Below are positions 1-6,879 of a stretch of 7,839 nt of DNA, one piece after another. The translations under genes were made by a program, and so were the position numbers. The notes beneath the pieces are model-generated. The model did no database searches, was not told the DNA's origin, and saw only the letters and a list, made by a program, of their open reading frames with translations. The stretch is from Anaerolineales bacterium (GTDB lineage: Bacteria; Chloroflexota; Anaerolineae; Anaerolineales; UBA4823). The stretch covers positions 1-7,839 of the forward strand of contig JAFGBV010000161.1 in NCBI GenBank assembly GCA_016932955.1, written 5' to 3'. Each line of letters starts with the position of its first letter. Position 1 is the first letter of the stretch.

Positions 1-338
1 CCACCGCCTCCGGGGTAGGCGTGGATGGTCTGCTCGTAAGAAATGGACACGATCAGCATCAACACAGTAATAGCGATGGCAATGGGGATGGAGTATTGAA
101 AAGCGCCTACCCCGGCTATTGACAGCACCATTAAGATTTCCTGGGTGGCATAGGCTGTGGAGGAGAGGGCATCGGAGGCGAAAACTGCTAAACCGACCAG
201 CTTGCCGATTGTCTGGTGGGGCGCATCGGCAGTAGCCAATGGGCGGCCGATCAGCGCTGATTGCCAGGAGCGGGGGATCGCAGCGTCGGTTTGGACTTCA
301 AAGATATTGGGGTGCTCTTTGCGAGCCAATACATTCAT
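1..338 (-). CDS. KimA-like APC-superfamily permease, N-terminal part (runs off left edge)
   Basis: This is the first 112 codons of an integral membrane transporter; the rest lies beyond the left edge. It reads MNVLARKEHP at the start, then a soluble N-terminus of about 45 residues. A broken first membrane helix follows with ASDALSSTAYAT (residues 54-65), then a second helix (about 83-100) and a conserved HAYPGGG turn (106-112). This pattern matches Bacillus KimA (YdaO), the c-di-AMP-controlled high-affinity potassium importer. The Asp and Tyr of SSDALSSVAY that I recall as potassium-coordinating in KimA (Asp36, Tyr43) have counterparts here at Asp56 and Tyr63, with identical spacing. An RBS-like GAAGGGAA at 347-354 lies 8 bases before the ATG. 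An earlier ATG (341-343) is out of frame and hits a stop at once. The family also contains amino-acid permeases, so potassium as substrate is inferred. It lies 105 bp downstream of the hydrolase gene on the same strand. Confidence 0.85.
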   Translation of the reverse strand, partial: MNVLARKEHPNIFEVQTDAAIPRSWQSALIGRPLATADAPHQTIGKLVGLAVFASDALSSTAYATQEILMVLSIAGVGAFQYSIPIAIAITVLMLIVSISYEQTIHAYPGGG

Positions 339-382
339 GACATATATTCCCTTCAGGTATTGTCCGGTGACAAAACGACCCG

Positions 383-450
383 ATATTACCCCCATTGAGG
401 TCAAAAACAGGTCAAAAATCCATCGAGGAATGTCAAGAAAGTGTCAAGAA
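383..450 (-). promoter_or_regulatory. Phased TTGAC direct-repeat array with -10-like box upstream of the KimA-like gene
   Basis: Read on the minus strand, TTGACA occurs at 447-442 and 436-431, and TTGACC at 415-410 and 404-399. Successive distances are 11, 21 and 11 bp, so all four face about the same side of the helix. The flanking bases repeat too (TTCTTGACA twice, TTTTTGACCT twice). A TAATAT box lies at 388-383, 10 bp after the last hexamer, and the RBS and ATG follow at 354 and 338. Paired 11-bp direct repeats placed about 10 bp before a -10 are the usual layout of OmpR/PhoB-family activator sites. The first repeat overlaps the stop codon of the hydrolase gene. The repeats are seen directly; the regulator class is inferred. 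Confidence 0.5.
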
Positions 451-1334
451 CGTTCGAGAAAAGCCAGCAATTGCTGGTTTACTGTCTCGGCTTCATCGTG
501 CTGCACCCAATGGGTGGCATCTTCAAAGAAGATCAGCCGACCCTCGTTACAGAGATCGATGCTTGGCTGAGCCATCTTGTGGCTGAGGGCGATATCGTTC
601 TTCCCCCACAACATCAGCGTGGGGACCTGCACACGGCGAGGGGTGATCCTGCCAGGATCTTCAAATCTGCGCAATGCACTGCGGAAGATTGCCCGGTACC
701 AATTGATCATGCAGGTCATGGCATTCTTGCGCCACCAGGCGCGACGATATTGCTCAATATCAGTCTGGGTGAAGGAGCCTGGCTTGCCGCTGCGCAGCAG
801 CATTTGTACAGCAGGCGACCAGTCGTCTGTGCGGAGAATAGCCTCGGGCAGGAAGGGGATCTGGAAGAAAAAGATATACCAGGATTTGCGCAATTGGCTG
901 AGGTTGCCCAGCAAGAAGCGGCTCATCACATCTGGGTGCGGCACGTTCAAGATCACCAGTTTTTGGATGCGCTGCGGGTAGCGGATAGCCGTTTCCCAGG
1001 CGACTGCCGCACCCCAATCGTGCCCGACGAGGAAGCAGTTTTCTCGCCCTGCTGCATCGAGCAGGCCGATCACATCTGCTGCCAGGGTGGAGACATGGTA
1101 GTTTTCAACGCCGGGGGGTTTATCGGAGAGGTTGTAGCCGCGCTGGTCGGGCGCCCATACCTGAAAACCCGCCCGGGCAAGGGCGGGTATCTGGCGCCGC
1201 CAGCCATACCAGAATTCGGGAAAGCCGTGGAGCAAGATCACCAACGGGCCTTCTGCGGGACCTGATTGGGCTACGTGAAGGCGGATGCCGTTGGTGGGGA
1301 TATGTTTGAAGGTGGTTTTATTTGATCTGCTCAT
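444..1334 (-). CDS. Alpha/beta hydrolase, epoxide-hydrolase family
   Basis: A 296-residue soluble alpha/beta-hydrolase of the epoxide hydrolase type, which opens epoxides to diols through an alkyl-enzyme ester. The visible motifs are [11 protein letters not shown] (from 36; oxyanion hole), [11 protein letters not shown] (from 63), [10 protein letters not shown] (104-113) with nucleophile Asp106, NVPHP (130-134), and LWGKNDIAL with acid Asp247. ATHWVQHDE supplies the base His275. The cap carries candidate epoxide-binding tyrosines in [10 protein letters not shown] (Tyr153) and NWYRA (Tyr213). HDWGAA rather than HDRGAR argues against a fluoroacetate dehalogenase. No signal peptide is seen, so it is cytoplasmic. 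The frame is open to 1541, but the start at 1334 is preferred: GGAGAG lies 4 bases before it, it begins just before the conserved domain, and the upstream extension looks non-coding. The length is normal for the family. The physiological substrate is unknown; detoxification or use of epoxides is the family expectation. It may be co-transcribed with the downstream permease. Confidence 0.9.
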   Translation of the reverse strand: MSRSNKTTFKHIPTNGIRLHVAQSGPAEGPLVILLHGFPEFWYGWRRQIPALARAGFQVWAPDQRGYNLSDKPPGVENYHVSTLAADVIGLLDAAGRENCFLVGHDWGAAVAWETAIRYPQRIQKLVILNVPHPDVMSRFLLGNLSQLRKSWYIFFFQIPFLPEAILRTDDWSPAVQMLLRSGKPGSFTQTDIEQYRRAWWRKNAMTCMINWYRAIFRSALRRFEDPGRITPRRVQVPTLMLWGKNDIALSHKMAQPSIDLCNEGRLIFFEDATHWVQHDEAETVNQQLLAFLERS

Positions 1335-1387
1335 GATTCTCTCCGCGGGTTGGGTGTTGAAAGTCAGCATAAAACGGGCACGGCCTA

Positions 1388-1417
1388 ATTGTATGTAGAT
1401 TCTTGGAATTATGCCAG
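1388..1417 (-). promoter_or_regulatory. Putative promoter of the epoxide-hydrolase-like gene
   Basis: On the minus strand CTGGCA (1417-1412, 4 of 6 matches to TTGACA) is followed after 18 bp by TACAAT (1393-1388, 5 of 6 matches to TATAAT). It lies about 54 bp before the chosen ATG, in the 149-bp gap between divergent genes. This is a match by eye to a sigma-70-type consensus only. Confidence 0.35.
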
Positions 1418-1435
1418 AATGAGGCGGGCTGGCTA

Positions 1436-1444
1436 TGATATACT
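1436..1444 (+). promoter_or_regulatory. Putative extended -10 promoter of the GNAT-methyltransferase-acyltransferase operon
   Basis: TGATATACT is a TGn-extended -10 element (TATACT, 5 of 6 matches). It lies 39 bp before the ATG of the first operon gene. No good -35 hexamer is found 16-18 bp upstream, which extended -10 promoters tolerate. A second overlapping -10-like box (TATGAT) is at 1434-1439. It stands back to back with the putative minus-strand promoter in the same gap. Confidence 0.4.
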
Positions 1445-1483
1445 GCCAGGAATAAGCCAGATCGTGCGTGTGCGGGAGAATCG

Positions 1484-2113
1484 ATGGTCGAGACCGAAGC
1501 CGTCGTAGGGCTGATGCCGGCGCAGGTGAGCCAGGCAGCACAGGTGCTGAACAAGGCGTTTGAACAGGATCCGATCTACACAGAGATCATCCCCGACCAG
1601 CAAGAAAGACTGGAGTCGATGCTTGGATTGTGGGAAGGGCTGGTCGATTACTGCCTGGCCTACGGACAAGTGTACACCACACCAAAGGTGGGAGGGGTGG
1701 CTTGCTGGCTGCTGCCGGGAAATGTGGAAATGACTTTATGGCGGATACTGCGCAGGGGGATGAGGCTCCCGCGGGCAATCCTGCGCTTGCGACCACAGGC
1801 GCGGCAGCGTTTGCGGCCATTGCTGAACCGGATGGATCAAGAGCGACGGCGTTTGATGCCGGGGCGTTACTGGTATCTGCTGGTATTAGGGGTAGACCCG
1901 GCATTGCAGGGACAGGGAATTGGCGGCAAGCTGATTGCGCCGGCATTGCAGCGCGCTGATGCGGAGGGCGTGCCGTGTTACCTGGAAACGCAAACGGAAA
2001 GCAACGTGGCGTTCTACCAGCGCAGGGGATTTGAGGTGATGAATGAGGACAGCTTACCAGGATACAGCTTCAGGATCTGGGCAATGGCGCGGCAGGCTAG
2101 GAGAAATGGCTGA
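1484..2113 (+). CDS. GNAT-family N-acetyltransferase
   Basis: A 209-residue single-domain GNAT protein, expected to move an acetyl group from acetyl-CoA to an amine. Residues 12-30 ([19 protein letters not shown]) fit the first strand and helix of the fold. The acetyl-CoA loop is clear in [15 protein letters not shown] (136-150), with the Q-x-x-G-x-G pattern at Gln142-Gly147. The closing strand and helix are [20 protein letters not shown] (166-185), with Asn174 and Tyr178 in the usual places. The arrangement resembles the puromycin-acetyltransferase-like branch, but the substrate cannot be told. A basic, arginine-rich stretch (about 87-125) lies between the substrate-side strands and the CoA motif. 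GGGAG sits 5 bases before the ATG. It is the first gene of a three-gene operon, with 26 bp to the methyltransferase start. No signal or membrane segment is seen. Confidence 0.88.
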   Translation: MVETEAVVGLMPAQVSQAAQVLNKAFEQDPIYTEIIPDQQERLESMLGLWEGLVDYCLAYGQVYTTPKVGGVACWLLPGNVEMTLWRILRRGMRLPRAILRLRPQARQRLRPLLNRMDQERRRLMPGRYWYLLVLGVDPALQGQGIGGKLIAPALQRADAEGVPCYLETQTESNVAFYQRRGFEVMNEDSLPGYSFRIWAMARQARRNG

Positions 2114-2139
2114 GTTTCGGCCTAGAAGGATTTTGCAGC

Positions 2140-2901
2140 ATGTATGATGTCTTGAGCGAAAATTACGACCGCTTCATGAATTGGGAGGCGCGCCTGGCGG
2201 GGGAGATGCCTTTTATTGAGCAGCAGTTATGCTTACTTGGCGCCGGGCGGCTGCGGGTGCTGGATAGCGCCTGCGGCACCGGAATGCATGCCATCGCCCT
2301 GGCAAAGCGGGGGTATGCGGCTTTCGGGGCGGACTTAAGCGAGGAGATGGTGGCGAAGGCGCGGCGCAATGCTGCTATGGCAGGCGTGAGGGTGCGTTTT
2401 GAGACGGCGGGTTTTGGCGAGCTATCGCGTACATTTGGCAAGGCGTCCTGCGAGGGGCTGCTGTGCCTGGGCAACTCGCTGCCGCACCTGCTAACGAGGC
2501 AGACGCTGGCGGCAGGTTTGGCGGATTTCGCAGCCTGTATGCGCCTGGGGGGGATTTTGCTGATCCAGAACCGCAATTTTGATGCGGTGATGACAAACCG
2601 CCAGCGATGGATGGAACCGCAGAGCCATGCCGAGGGGGAAGAGGAGTGGATTTTCCTGCGCTTTTATGATTTTGACTCGGATGGGCTGTTGACATTCCAC
2701 ATGCTTGTGCTGCATCGCGAGGGCGCTGGGGCATGGTCGCAGCAGGTGGCATCGACCCGCCTGAGACCGCTGGAGCAAAGTGAGTTACTGGCAGCGCTTG
2801 ATCAGGCCGGATTCCGAGAGATTGCTTGTTATGGCAGCCTGGCGGGGGGAGCCTTTGAGGCCGCGACAAGCAGCAACCTGGTGGTGATAGCAAGAATCTA
2901 A
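2140..2901 (+). CDS. Class I SAM-dependent methyltransferase
   Basis: A 253-residue Rossmann-fold methyltransferase. Motif I, with the glycine loop that binds S-adenosylmethionine, is RVLDSACGTGMHAIALA (39-55). The acidic residue after strand 2 is Asp65 in GADLS. The motif-IV region LLCLGNSLPHLL (107-118) followed by GGILLIQNRNFD (137-148) resembles small-molecule methyltransferases of the glycine/sarcosine N-methyltransferase type. The N-terminus YDVLSENYDRFMNWE is also typical of that group. The C-terminal part (about 168-253) is a beta-rich substrate or cap region ending in SSNLVVIARI. An amine or other small molecule is therefore more likely than DNA or rRNA, but the substrate is not known. 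AAGGA lies 9 bases before the ATG, which follows the GNAT stop by 26 bp. Its own stop overlaps the RBS of the next gene, so the three genes are probably transcribed together. Confidence 0.87.
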   Translation: MYDVLSENYDRFMNWEARLAGEMPFIEQQLCLLGAGRLRVLDSACGTGMHAIALAKRGYAAFGADLSEEMVAKARRNAAMAGVRVRFETAGFGELSRTFGKASCEGLLCLGNSLPHLLTRQTLAAGLADFAACMRLGGILLIQNRNFDAVMTNRQRWMEPQSHAEGEEEWIFLRFYDFDSDGLLTFHMLVLHREGAGAWSQQVASTRLRPLEQSELLAALDQAGFREIACYGSLAGGAFEAATSSNLVVIARI

Positions 2902-2910
2902 GGAGGCAAG

Positions 2911-4023
2911 ATGCACATCCGCGTGGTGGAATCGAAAAACGATCTGCAGAAGTTCCTGGGGCTGCCGTACCGCTTATACCGGAATGATCCTGTGTGGATA
3001 CCGCCGCTGCGGGATGAGCAGCGCGGCCAGTTCGATATGAAACGCAACCCGTTGCTCGAACACTGCGAGTGGGTGCTTTATTTGCTTGAAGATGGGGGGC
3101 AGGTGATTGGGCGGGTGGCGGCTTTTATTGATCGGCTGGCGGTGGATGCCTGGCAGGAGACGGTAGGTTTTTTCGGTTACTATGAGTGCAGCCCTGACGA
3201 GGCGGCGGGGCGCATGCTGCTGGAGGCGGCGTGCGGCTGGCTGAGCGATCACAGGATGAGCCGCATGCGCGGGCCCTGGTCTTTCGTCTCGCAGGAATGG
3301 GGGATGGTGGAGGAGGGTTTCACGCCCTCGCCGGTGGTGATGGCGCCTTATAACCCGCCTTATTACAATGATCACATGACTGCCTATGGGCTGGAGAAGA
3401 TCAAGGATCTGCTATGTTATGAAATCTCGGCTGCAGATGGCTACCAAATCCCGGAGCGCATCCTGGCGCTGACGGATGCAGTGGCGGAGCGGTATGGGGT
3501 GCGCGTGCGCCAGATTAACATGAAGAATTATGAAGAAGAAGCGAATACGGTAATCACGCTGTCGAATCTCAGCCTGATCGATAATTGGGGCTTTTCGCCG
3601 GTGACGGAAGCGGAGGTGATGGCAATGGCGCGGGATCTGAGGCCGGTGATCCAGCCCAAGGGCGTGCTATTCGCGGAAGATGCCCAGGGACGAGCGATCG
3701 GTTTTGCTATTGCGTTGCCTGATGTGAACACGCTGTTGAGAGGGCTAAATGGCAGGATGTTGCCATTCGGCTGGCTGAAGCTCTTGTGGGGTATCCCGCG
3801 CTTGCGGCGTTACCGCATGTTTGCGCTAGGAGTGGTGCCTGAATACCAGGGCAAAGCGGTGGACAGCCTGCTCTACCGTGCCTTGTATGAATCGCTGTAC
3901 ACGCCGGATATCTGGATGGAAATCAATTACGTTCTAGAGGATAATTACCCGATGAATAACGCCATACACAAGCTGGGGGCCAAGCTGCTGCGGCGTTACC
4001 GCATCTATGAGATGGCAATCTAA
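2911..4023 (+). CDS. YghO/BcerS-like acyl-CoA N-acyltransferase (GNAT superfamily)
   Basis: A 370-residue protein of the family that includes E. coli YghO and the bacterial ceramide synthase of Caulobacter, which N-acylates a sphingoid base. N-terminal family signatures are RLYRNDPVWIPPLRDEQ (21-37), KRNPLLEHCE (44-53), GQVIGRVAAFID (63-74), GFFGYYECSPDEAA (86-99), RGPWSFVSQEWGMVEEGF (120-137) and APYNPPYYNDHM (145-156). The C-terminal half is a GNAT fold. Its CoA loop is degenerate: GVVPEYQGKAVDSLL (307-321) has Q-G-K-A where canonical GNATs have Q-x-x-G-x-G. The closing helix region is YVLEDNYPMNNAIHKLGAK (340-358). A strong RBS AAGGAGG (2900-2906) overlaps the TAA of the methyltransferase and lies 4 bases before the ATG. 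No signal peptide or membrane helix is obvious. Family membership is solid; ceramide synthesis is unproven, since no serine palmitoyltransferase or acyl carrier gene is in the window. Confidence 0.85.
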   Translation: MHIRVVESKNDLQKFLGLPYRLYRNDPVWIPPLRDEQRGQFDMKRNPLLEHCEWVLYLLEDGGQVIGRVAAFIDRLAVDAWQETVGFFGYYECSPDEAAGRMLLEAACGWLSDHRMSRMRGPWSFVSQEWGMVEEGFTPSPVVMAPYNPPYYNDHMTAYGLEKIKDLLCYEISAADGYQIPERILALTDAVAERYGVRVRQINMKNYEEEANTVITLSNLSLIDNWGFSPVTEAEVMAMARDLRPVIQPKGVLFAEDAQGRAIGFAIALPDVNTLLRGLNGRMLPFGWLKLLWGIPRLRRYRMFALGVVPEYQGKAVDSLLYRALYESLYTPDIWMEINYVLEDNYPMNNAIHKLGAKLLRRYRIYEMAI

Positions 4024-4026
4024 ACT

Positions 4027-5067
4027 TCACATCATCCAGGGGGGGTGAGCAGGGGTCAGCTCGCCACGCAGGTTGATCTGCATGTGTTCTGTTACCTGCT
4101 TGGGAGTGTATCCCAGGCCGCAAAGGTAGAATAATTTAGTGAGGGCGGCTTCGGTGGTCATATCTTGCCCGCCAATCACCCCCGCCTGGGCCAGGCGCGA
4201 GGTGGTGGCATAGGTGCTCAGGTTCACCGTGCCCTGGCGGCATTGCGTCACGCTGACCACTACTACACCGCGGCCGGTGGCCTCTTGAAAGGCTTCGATC
4301 AGCGCAGGGTCATGGTCGGGGGCAGAGCCAACCCCATAGGCTTCGAGCACCGCCCCACGCAGGGGTGGCTGGAGGAAGGAGCGCACCATGCCAGGCGTGA
4401 TGCCAGGGAACACCTTGAGCACACCCACCAGTGGCAAACAGCAGTTGTGGATGGCGAGGGGCTGTGACTCGGGCGGCGGGGCGGAGATGGCACTCCAGTT
4501 CATCACCAGGTCGATGCCGGCGGCGCCCAGGGGGGGATAATCGAGGGAATCGAATGCGCTGAGACCGCTGGCATTGACTTTGGTGGTGCGGCAACCGCGC
4601 AGCAGCTTGCCGCCAAAATACAGGCACACTTCGGGCAGGGGGAAATTTCCGGCGATGAGCAGAGCAGTGATCAGGTTCTCAACGGCATCGGTGCGCACCT
4701 CGCAGAGGGGGATCTGCGAGCCGGTGAGCACCACAGGCTTGCGCAACCCGTCCAGTAGGAAAGCCAGGGCTGAGGCGGTGTAAGCCATGGTATCGGTGCC
4801 ATGGATGACCACAAAGCCAGCGTAGTTGTCGTAGTGCTCCGCCACAGCCTGGGCGATCTTCAGCCAATCGGTCGGCGCCATGTTGGAAGAGTCCAGCAGT
4901 GGATCGAATTCGATGATCTTGTACTGCGGCAGGCTGGGATTCTTGAAATCGCTCTGCTCAGCCATCAGTTGATGCAGATAACCAGCGGCAGGCGCGTAAC
5001 CATTGGCGGTTTTCTGCATACCGATGGTGCCGCCGGTGTAGAGAATGCACACGCGCTCGGAAGACAT
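4027..5067 (-). CDS. ansA: Type I (cytosolic) L-asparaginase
   Basis: A 346-residue enzyme that hydrolyses L-asparagine to aspartate and ammonia in the cytoplasm. The first threonine motif is YTGGTIGM, with Thr14 (nucleophile). The second is HGTDTMAYTASAL, with Thr91 and Asp92, and Lys163 follows in RTTKVNAS. These four positions carry the same residue numbers as I recall for E. coli AnsA. SSNMAPTDW (60-68), LTGSQIPL (114-121), GVIGGQDMTTEAALTKL and the ending NLRGELTP also match that enzyme. Residues reported for the allosteric asparagine site in E. coli AnsA have likely counterparts at Gln118, Thr162, Arg237 and Cys276, so allosteric control is plausible. The absence of a signal peptide fits type I rather than periplasmic type II. 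AGGAG lies only 2 bases before the ATG, which is short, but the start agrees with the E. coli N-terminus. The gene follows the secreted propeller protein by 21 bp and may share its transcript. Confidence 0.95.
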   Translation of the reverse strand: MSSERVCILYTGGTIGMQKTANGYAPAAGYLHQLMAEQSDFKNPSLPQYKIIEFDPLLDSSNMAPTDWLKIAQAVAEHYDNYAGFVVIHGTDTMAYTASALAFLLDGLRKPVVLTGSQIPLCEVRTDAVENLITALLIAGNFPLPEVCLYFGGKLLRGCRTTKVNASGLSAFDSLDYPPLGAAGIDLVMNWSAISAPPPESQPLAIHNCCLPLVGVLKVFPGITPGMVRSFLQPPLRGAVLEAYGVGSAPDHDPALIEAFQEATGRGVVVVSVTQCRQGTVNLSTYATTSRLAQAGVIGGQDMTTEAALTKLFYLCGLGYTPKQVTEHMQINLRGELTPAHPPWMM

Positions 5068-5088
5068 AGCTCCTGGTTTGCGATTGAC

Positions 5089-6816
5089 CTATTCGCCCTT
5101 GATCACCATGGGTAGGAAGAATCTGGTCGTATCCGGCAACTGGCTGAAGTTGGCGATGACGGTCTTATCAGAGTCCATGGTGATGGTGATATCGTAATCT
5201 GTTCCTGAGGCATCGCCGCTCCAGTGGGTAAAGACATAGTTGCCAAAATCCAGGGCGGTGAGGCCGACCTCGGTTCCGGGAACATAGCCAGTATAGCAGT
5301 TTTCGGGGGTGTCCACGGAAATTCCACATTCGGGGCAGGCCGGGTTGAGCTGGCGGGTGAGGGTGTAGCAGTCGGGCCAGATGCGCTGAGCGACCACATT
5401 TGAATCTGCACCGCCAAACAGCACTAAATCCTTCCAGACAGCCAGGCAGGCACCGCCAGCGCAAGCCAGCGCGGGCTCGCTTGGAAAGCCGGTACCCATT
5501 ACACTCTTGACGGAAAGACCAGAGCCCACGGTTGTTGCGTTCAATGAGAGATCGAAGAGGGTATAGGATGTGCCAACGATGCTCACATAGCGGGCCAAGT
5601 AGAATACGTTCATTTCATGGGTGATGCCAGAAAACTGGATTGCCGGAGTGAGGAAACTCCATTCGGTGCTCCCCTCGGTGCGTACGATGGGAAATGCGTA
5701 GTCGCCATCATAAGAAAAGGTATCAAGGTTGTACTCCGAGAGCAGCCTCTGCCCATAGATGCTGGCAGGAAAGGGATAGGCATTCTGTTCGAGATAGGAG
5801 AAGACGACCACGTAAGCCTGGCGCTGGGGGTCGTAGGCTACGCTGGGATTAAAACAGTTGTTGGTGAGAGGGTGGGTTCCGAAGTCCAGAGGAGCCATTG
5901 TCCATCTCCCAATCCACTGATCGGCGCCGCCTTGATAGGTATTGTAAATGTAGACAACCACGATCGAGCTTGCGTCAGAAGATGTGTTGCTAACGGCGTA
6001 AGTGACCAGAAAGGTGTCGGAGGAGGAATCACTCCAGGCGATATCTGGCGCGCCGGCTTCGAAGGGGGAATCATAATCGCGCACGATAAATCCTTCGGCT
6101 GGGCCGAGGAGGGTGGGCGCGCTGGGGTGAGCGTCGAGCATTTGGCCGAAGATATCGATGGCAGGGTCTGATTCTGAATAGGGGTCGCGGGTGAAAACGA
6201 TCTGGAAGAGCGAGTCGTCTGCGTTATAAGCAACGGCAGGATTGTCCAGCGCAGAGGCAAGGATCGCGCCGCCGAACTGGGCGGCAATGTCGATGTCTGC
6301 ACTGGCAAATTGATTGCCCTCCTGGGCAGCGCCGAAAAGCAGGGCGCCGCGAATCACCTTGGCACAGGAGGGGATGCGCGTACCTTCGCACATGTACTCT
6401 GTCCAAACCACCAGGAAGCGGTCGTTCTGGGAATCATAGGCCACATCGGGGGCATCTTCCATATTCTCAGTCTCAGCGATGGCAAAGACGTTCCCAACCA
6501 GTACGCCGGTTGCCTGATCGATAAATCGACCATAGATGTCGTAGTCCGTTTCTGAGTACTCATAAACCCAAACCACCAGGTATTGGTCAGCGGACGGGGA
6601 ATAAGCCACTGCAGGGGAGAAATGATCTTGCTCCGATTCGGGATATAGATCGATGGCGTCACCTTCCAGGTGATAGGTGATAGCTTGCGGGCTGTTTGGA
6701 ATGAGGGGCGATTGCTGCCCGGTATTTGTCGGCTGGTCAGCTTGGGCGAAAACAGACAGGGGCGAGGTGATCAGGATCAGGATTCCAAGAAGGGGAAGGA
6801 TGTGCCTAAGTTTCAT
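5089..6816 (-). CDS. Secreted seven-repeat beta-propeller-like protein with InlB-like C-terminal domain
   Basis: A 575-residue exported protein of unknown function. The signal peptide is MKLRHILPLLGILILITSPL followed by SVFA, with likely cleavage after Ala24. Seven related units follow, beginning near residues 67, 122, 192, 256, 323, 390 and 447. Each has a PxVAY-like strand, a turn rich in D/S/N, a hydrophobic strand such as YLVVW, and often a closing strand such as IYGRF or IYGQRL. Units 55-70 residues apart and seven in number suggest a seven-bladed beta-propeller. Residues 483-557 look like a divergent InlB/bacterial-repeat beta domain (YVFTHWSGDASG, then DKTVIANFS). Cysteines cluster at 483, 494, 497 and 507. 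The tail RFFLPMVIKGE is of a type common on Chloroflexota exported proteins. AAAGGAG lies 6 bases before the ATG; an overlapping ATG 4 bases upstream ends after four codons. Binding or adhesion is a guess from the fold. Confidence 0.85.
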   Translation of the reverse strand: MKLRHILPLLGILILITSPLSVFAQADQPTNTGQQSPLIPNSPQAITYHLEGDAIDLYPESEQDHFSPAVAYSPSADQYLVVWVYEYSETDYDIYGRFIDQATGVLVGNVFAIAETENMEDAPDVAYDSQNDRFLVVWTEYMCEGTRIPSCAKVIRGALLFGAAQEGNQFASADIDIAAQFGGAILASALDNPAVAYNADDSLFQIVFTRDPYSESDPAIDIFGQMLDAHPSAPTLLGPAEGFIVRDYDSPFEAGAPDIAWSDSSSDTFLVTYAVSNTSSDASSIVVVYIYNTYQGGADQWIGRWTMAPLDFGTHPLTNNCFNPSVAYDPQRQAYVVVFSYLEQNAYPFPASIYGQRLLSEYNLDTFSYDGDYAFPIVRTEGSTEWSFLTPAIQFSGITHEMNVFYLARYVSIVGTSYTLFDLSLNATTVGSGLSVKSVMGTGFPSEPALACAGGACLAVWKDLVLFGGADSNVVAQRIWPDCYTLTRQLNPACPECGISVDTPENCYTGYVPGTEVGLTALDFGNYVFTHWSGDASGTDYDITITMDSDKTVIANFSQLPDTTRFFLPMVIKGE

Positions 6817-6870
6817 GCATTGCTCCTTTATGATCTTAAGTTGATTGCGAGAATGATCCTTCGCTATCGT

Positions 6871-6876
6871 ATCATA
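6871..6876 (-). promoter_or_regulatory. Putative -10 box for the secreted propeller gene
   Basis: TATGAT (5 of 6 matches to TATAAT) lies in an AT-rich patch on the minus strand, 54 bp before the ATG at 6816. No convincing -35 box is found at 16-18 bp. It sits directly after the end of the broken transporter remnant. Confidence 0.3.
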
Positions 6877-6879
6877 TTT

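Noticed and set aside
339..443. c-di-AMP (ydaO-type) riboswitch upstream of the KimA-like gene
   Set aside because: The gap is only 105 bp and is filled with phased direct repeats; I see none of the paired, conserved riboswitch core.
157..570. Plus-strand open frame across the permease start and hydrolase end
   Set aside because: It spans two minus-strand genes and the regulatory gap; its translation is composition-driven with no recognisable domain.
441..1265. Long plus-strand open frame (274 codons) opposite the hydrolase gene
   Set aside because: It is antisense to a gene with clear epoxide-hydrolase motifs and its own translation shows no family pattern; it is a shadow frame.
444..1541. 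Longer hydrolase form starting at 1541 or at the ATG near 1370
   Set aside because: Neither has an RBS, the added residues do not fit the family, and they would cover the putative divergent promoters.
5617..6171. Plus-strand open frame of 184 codons inside the propeller gene
   Set aside because: The minus strand carries a signal peptide, repeats and a good RBS over the whole span; the plus frame has no RBS or motif.
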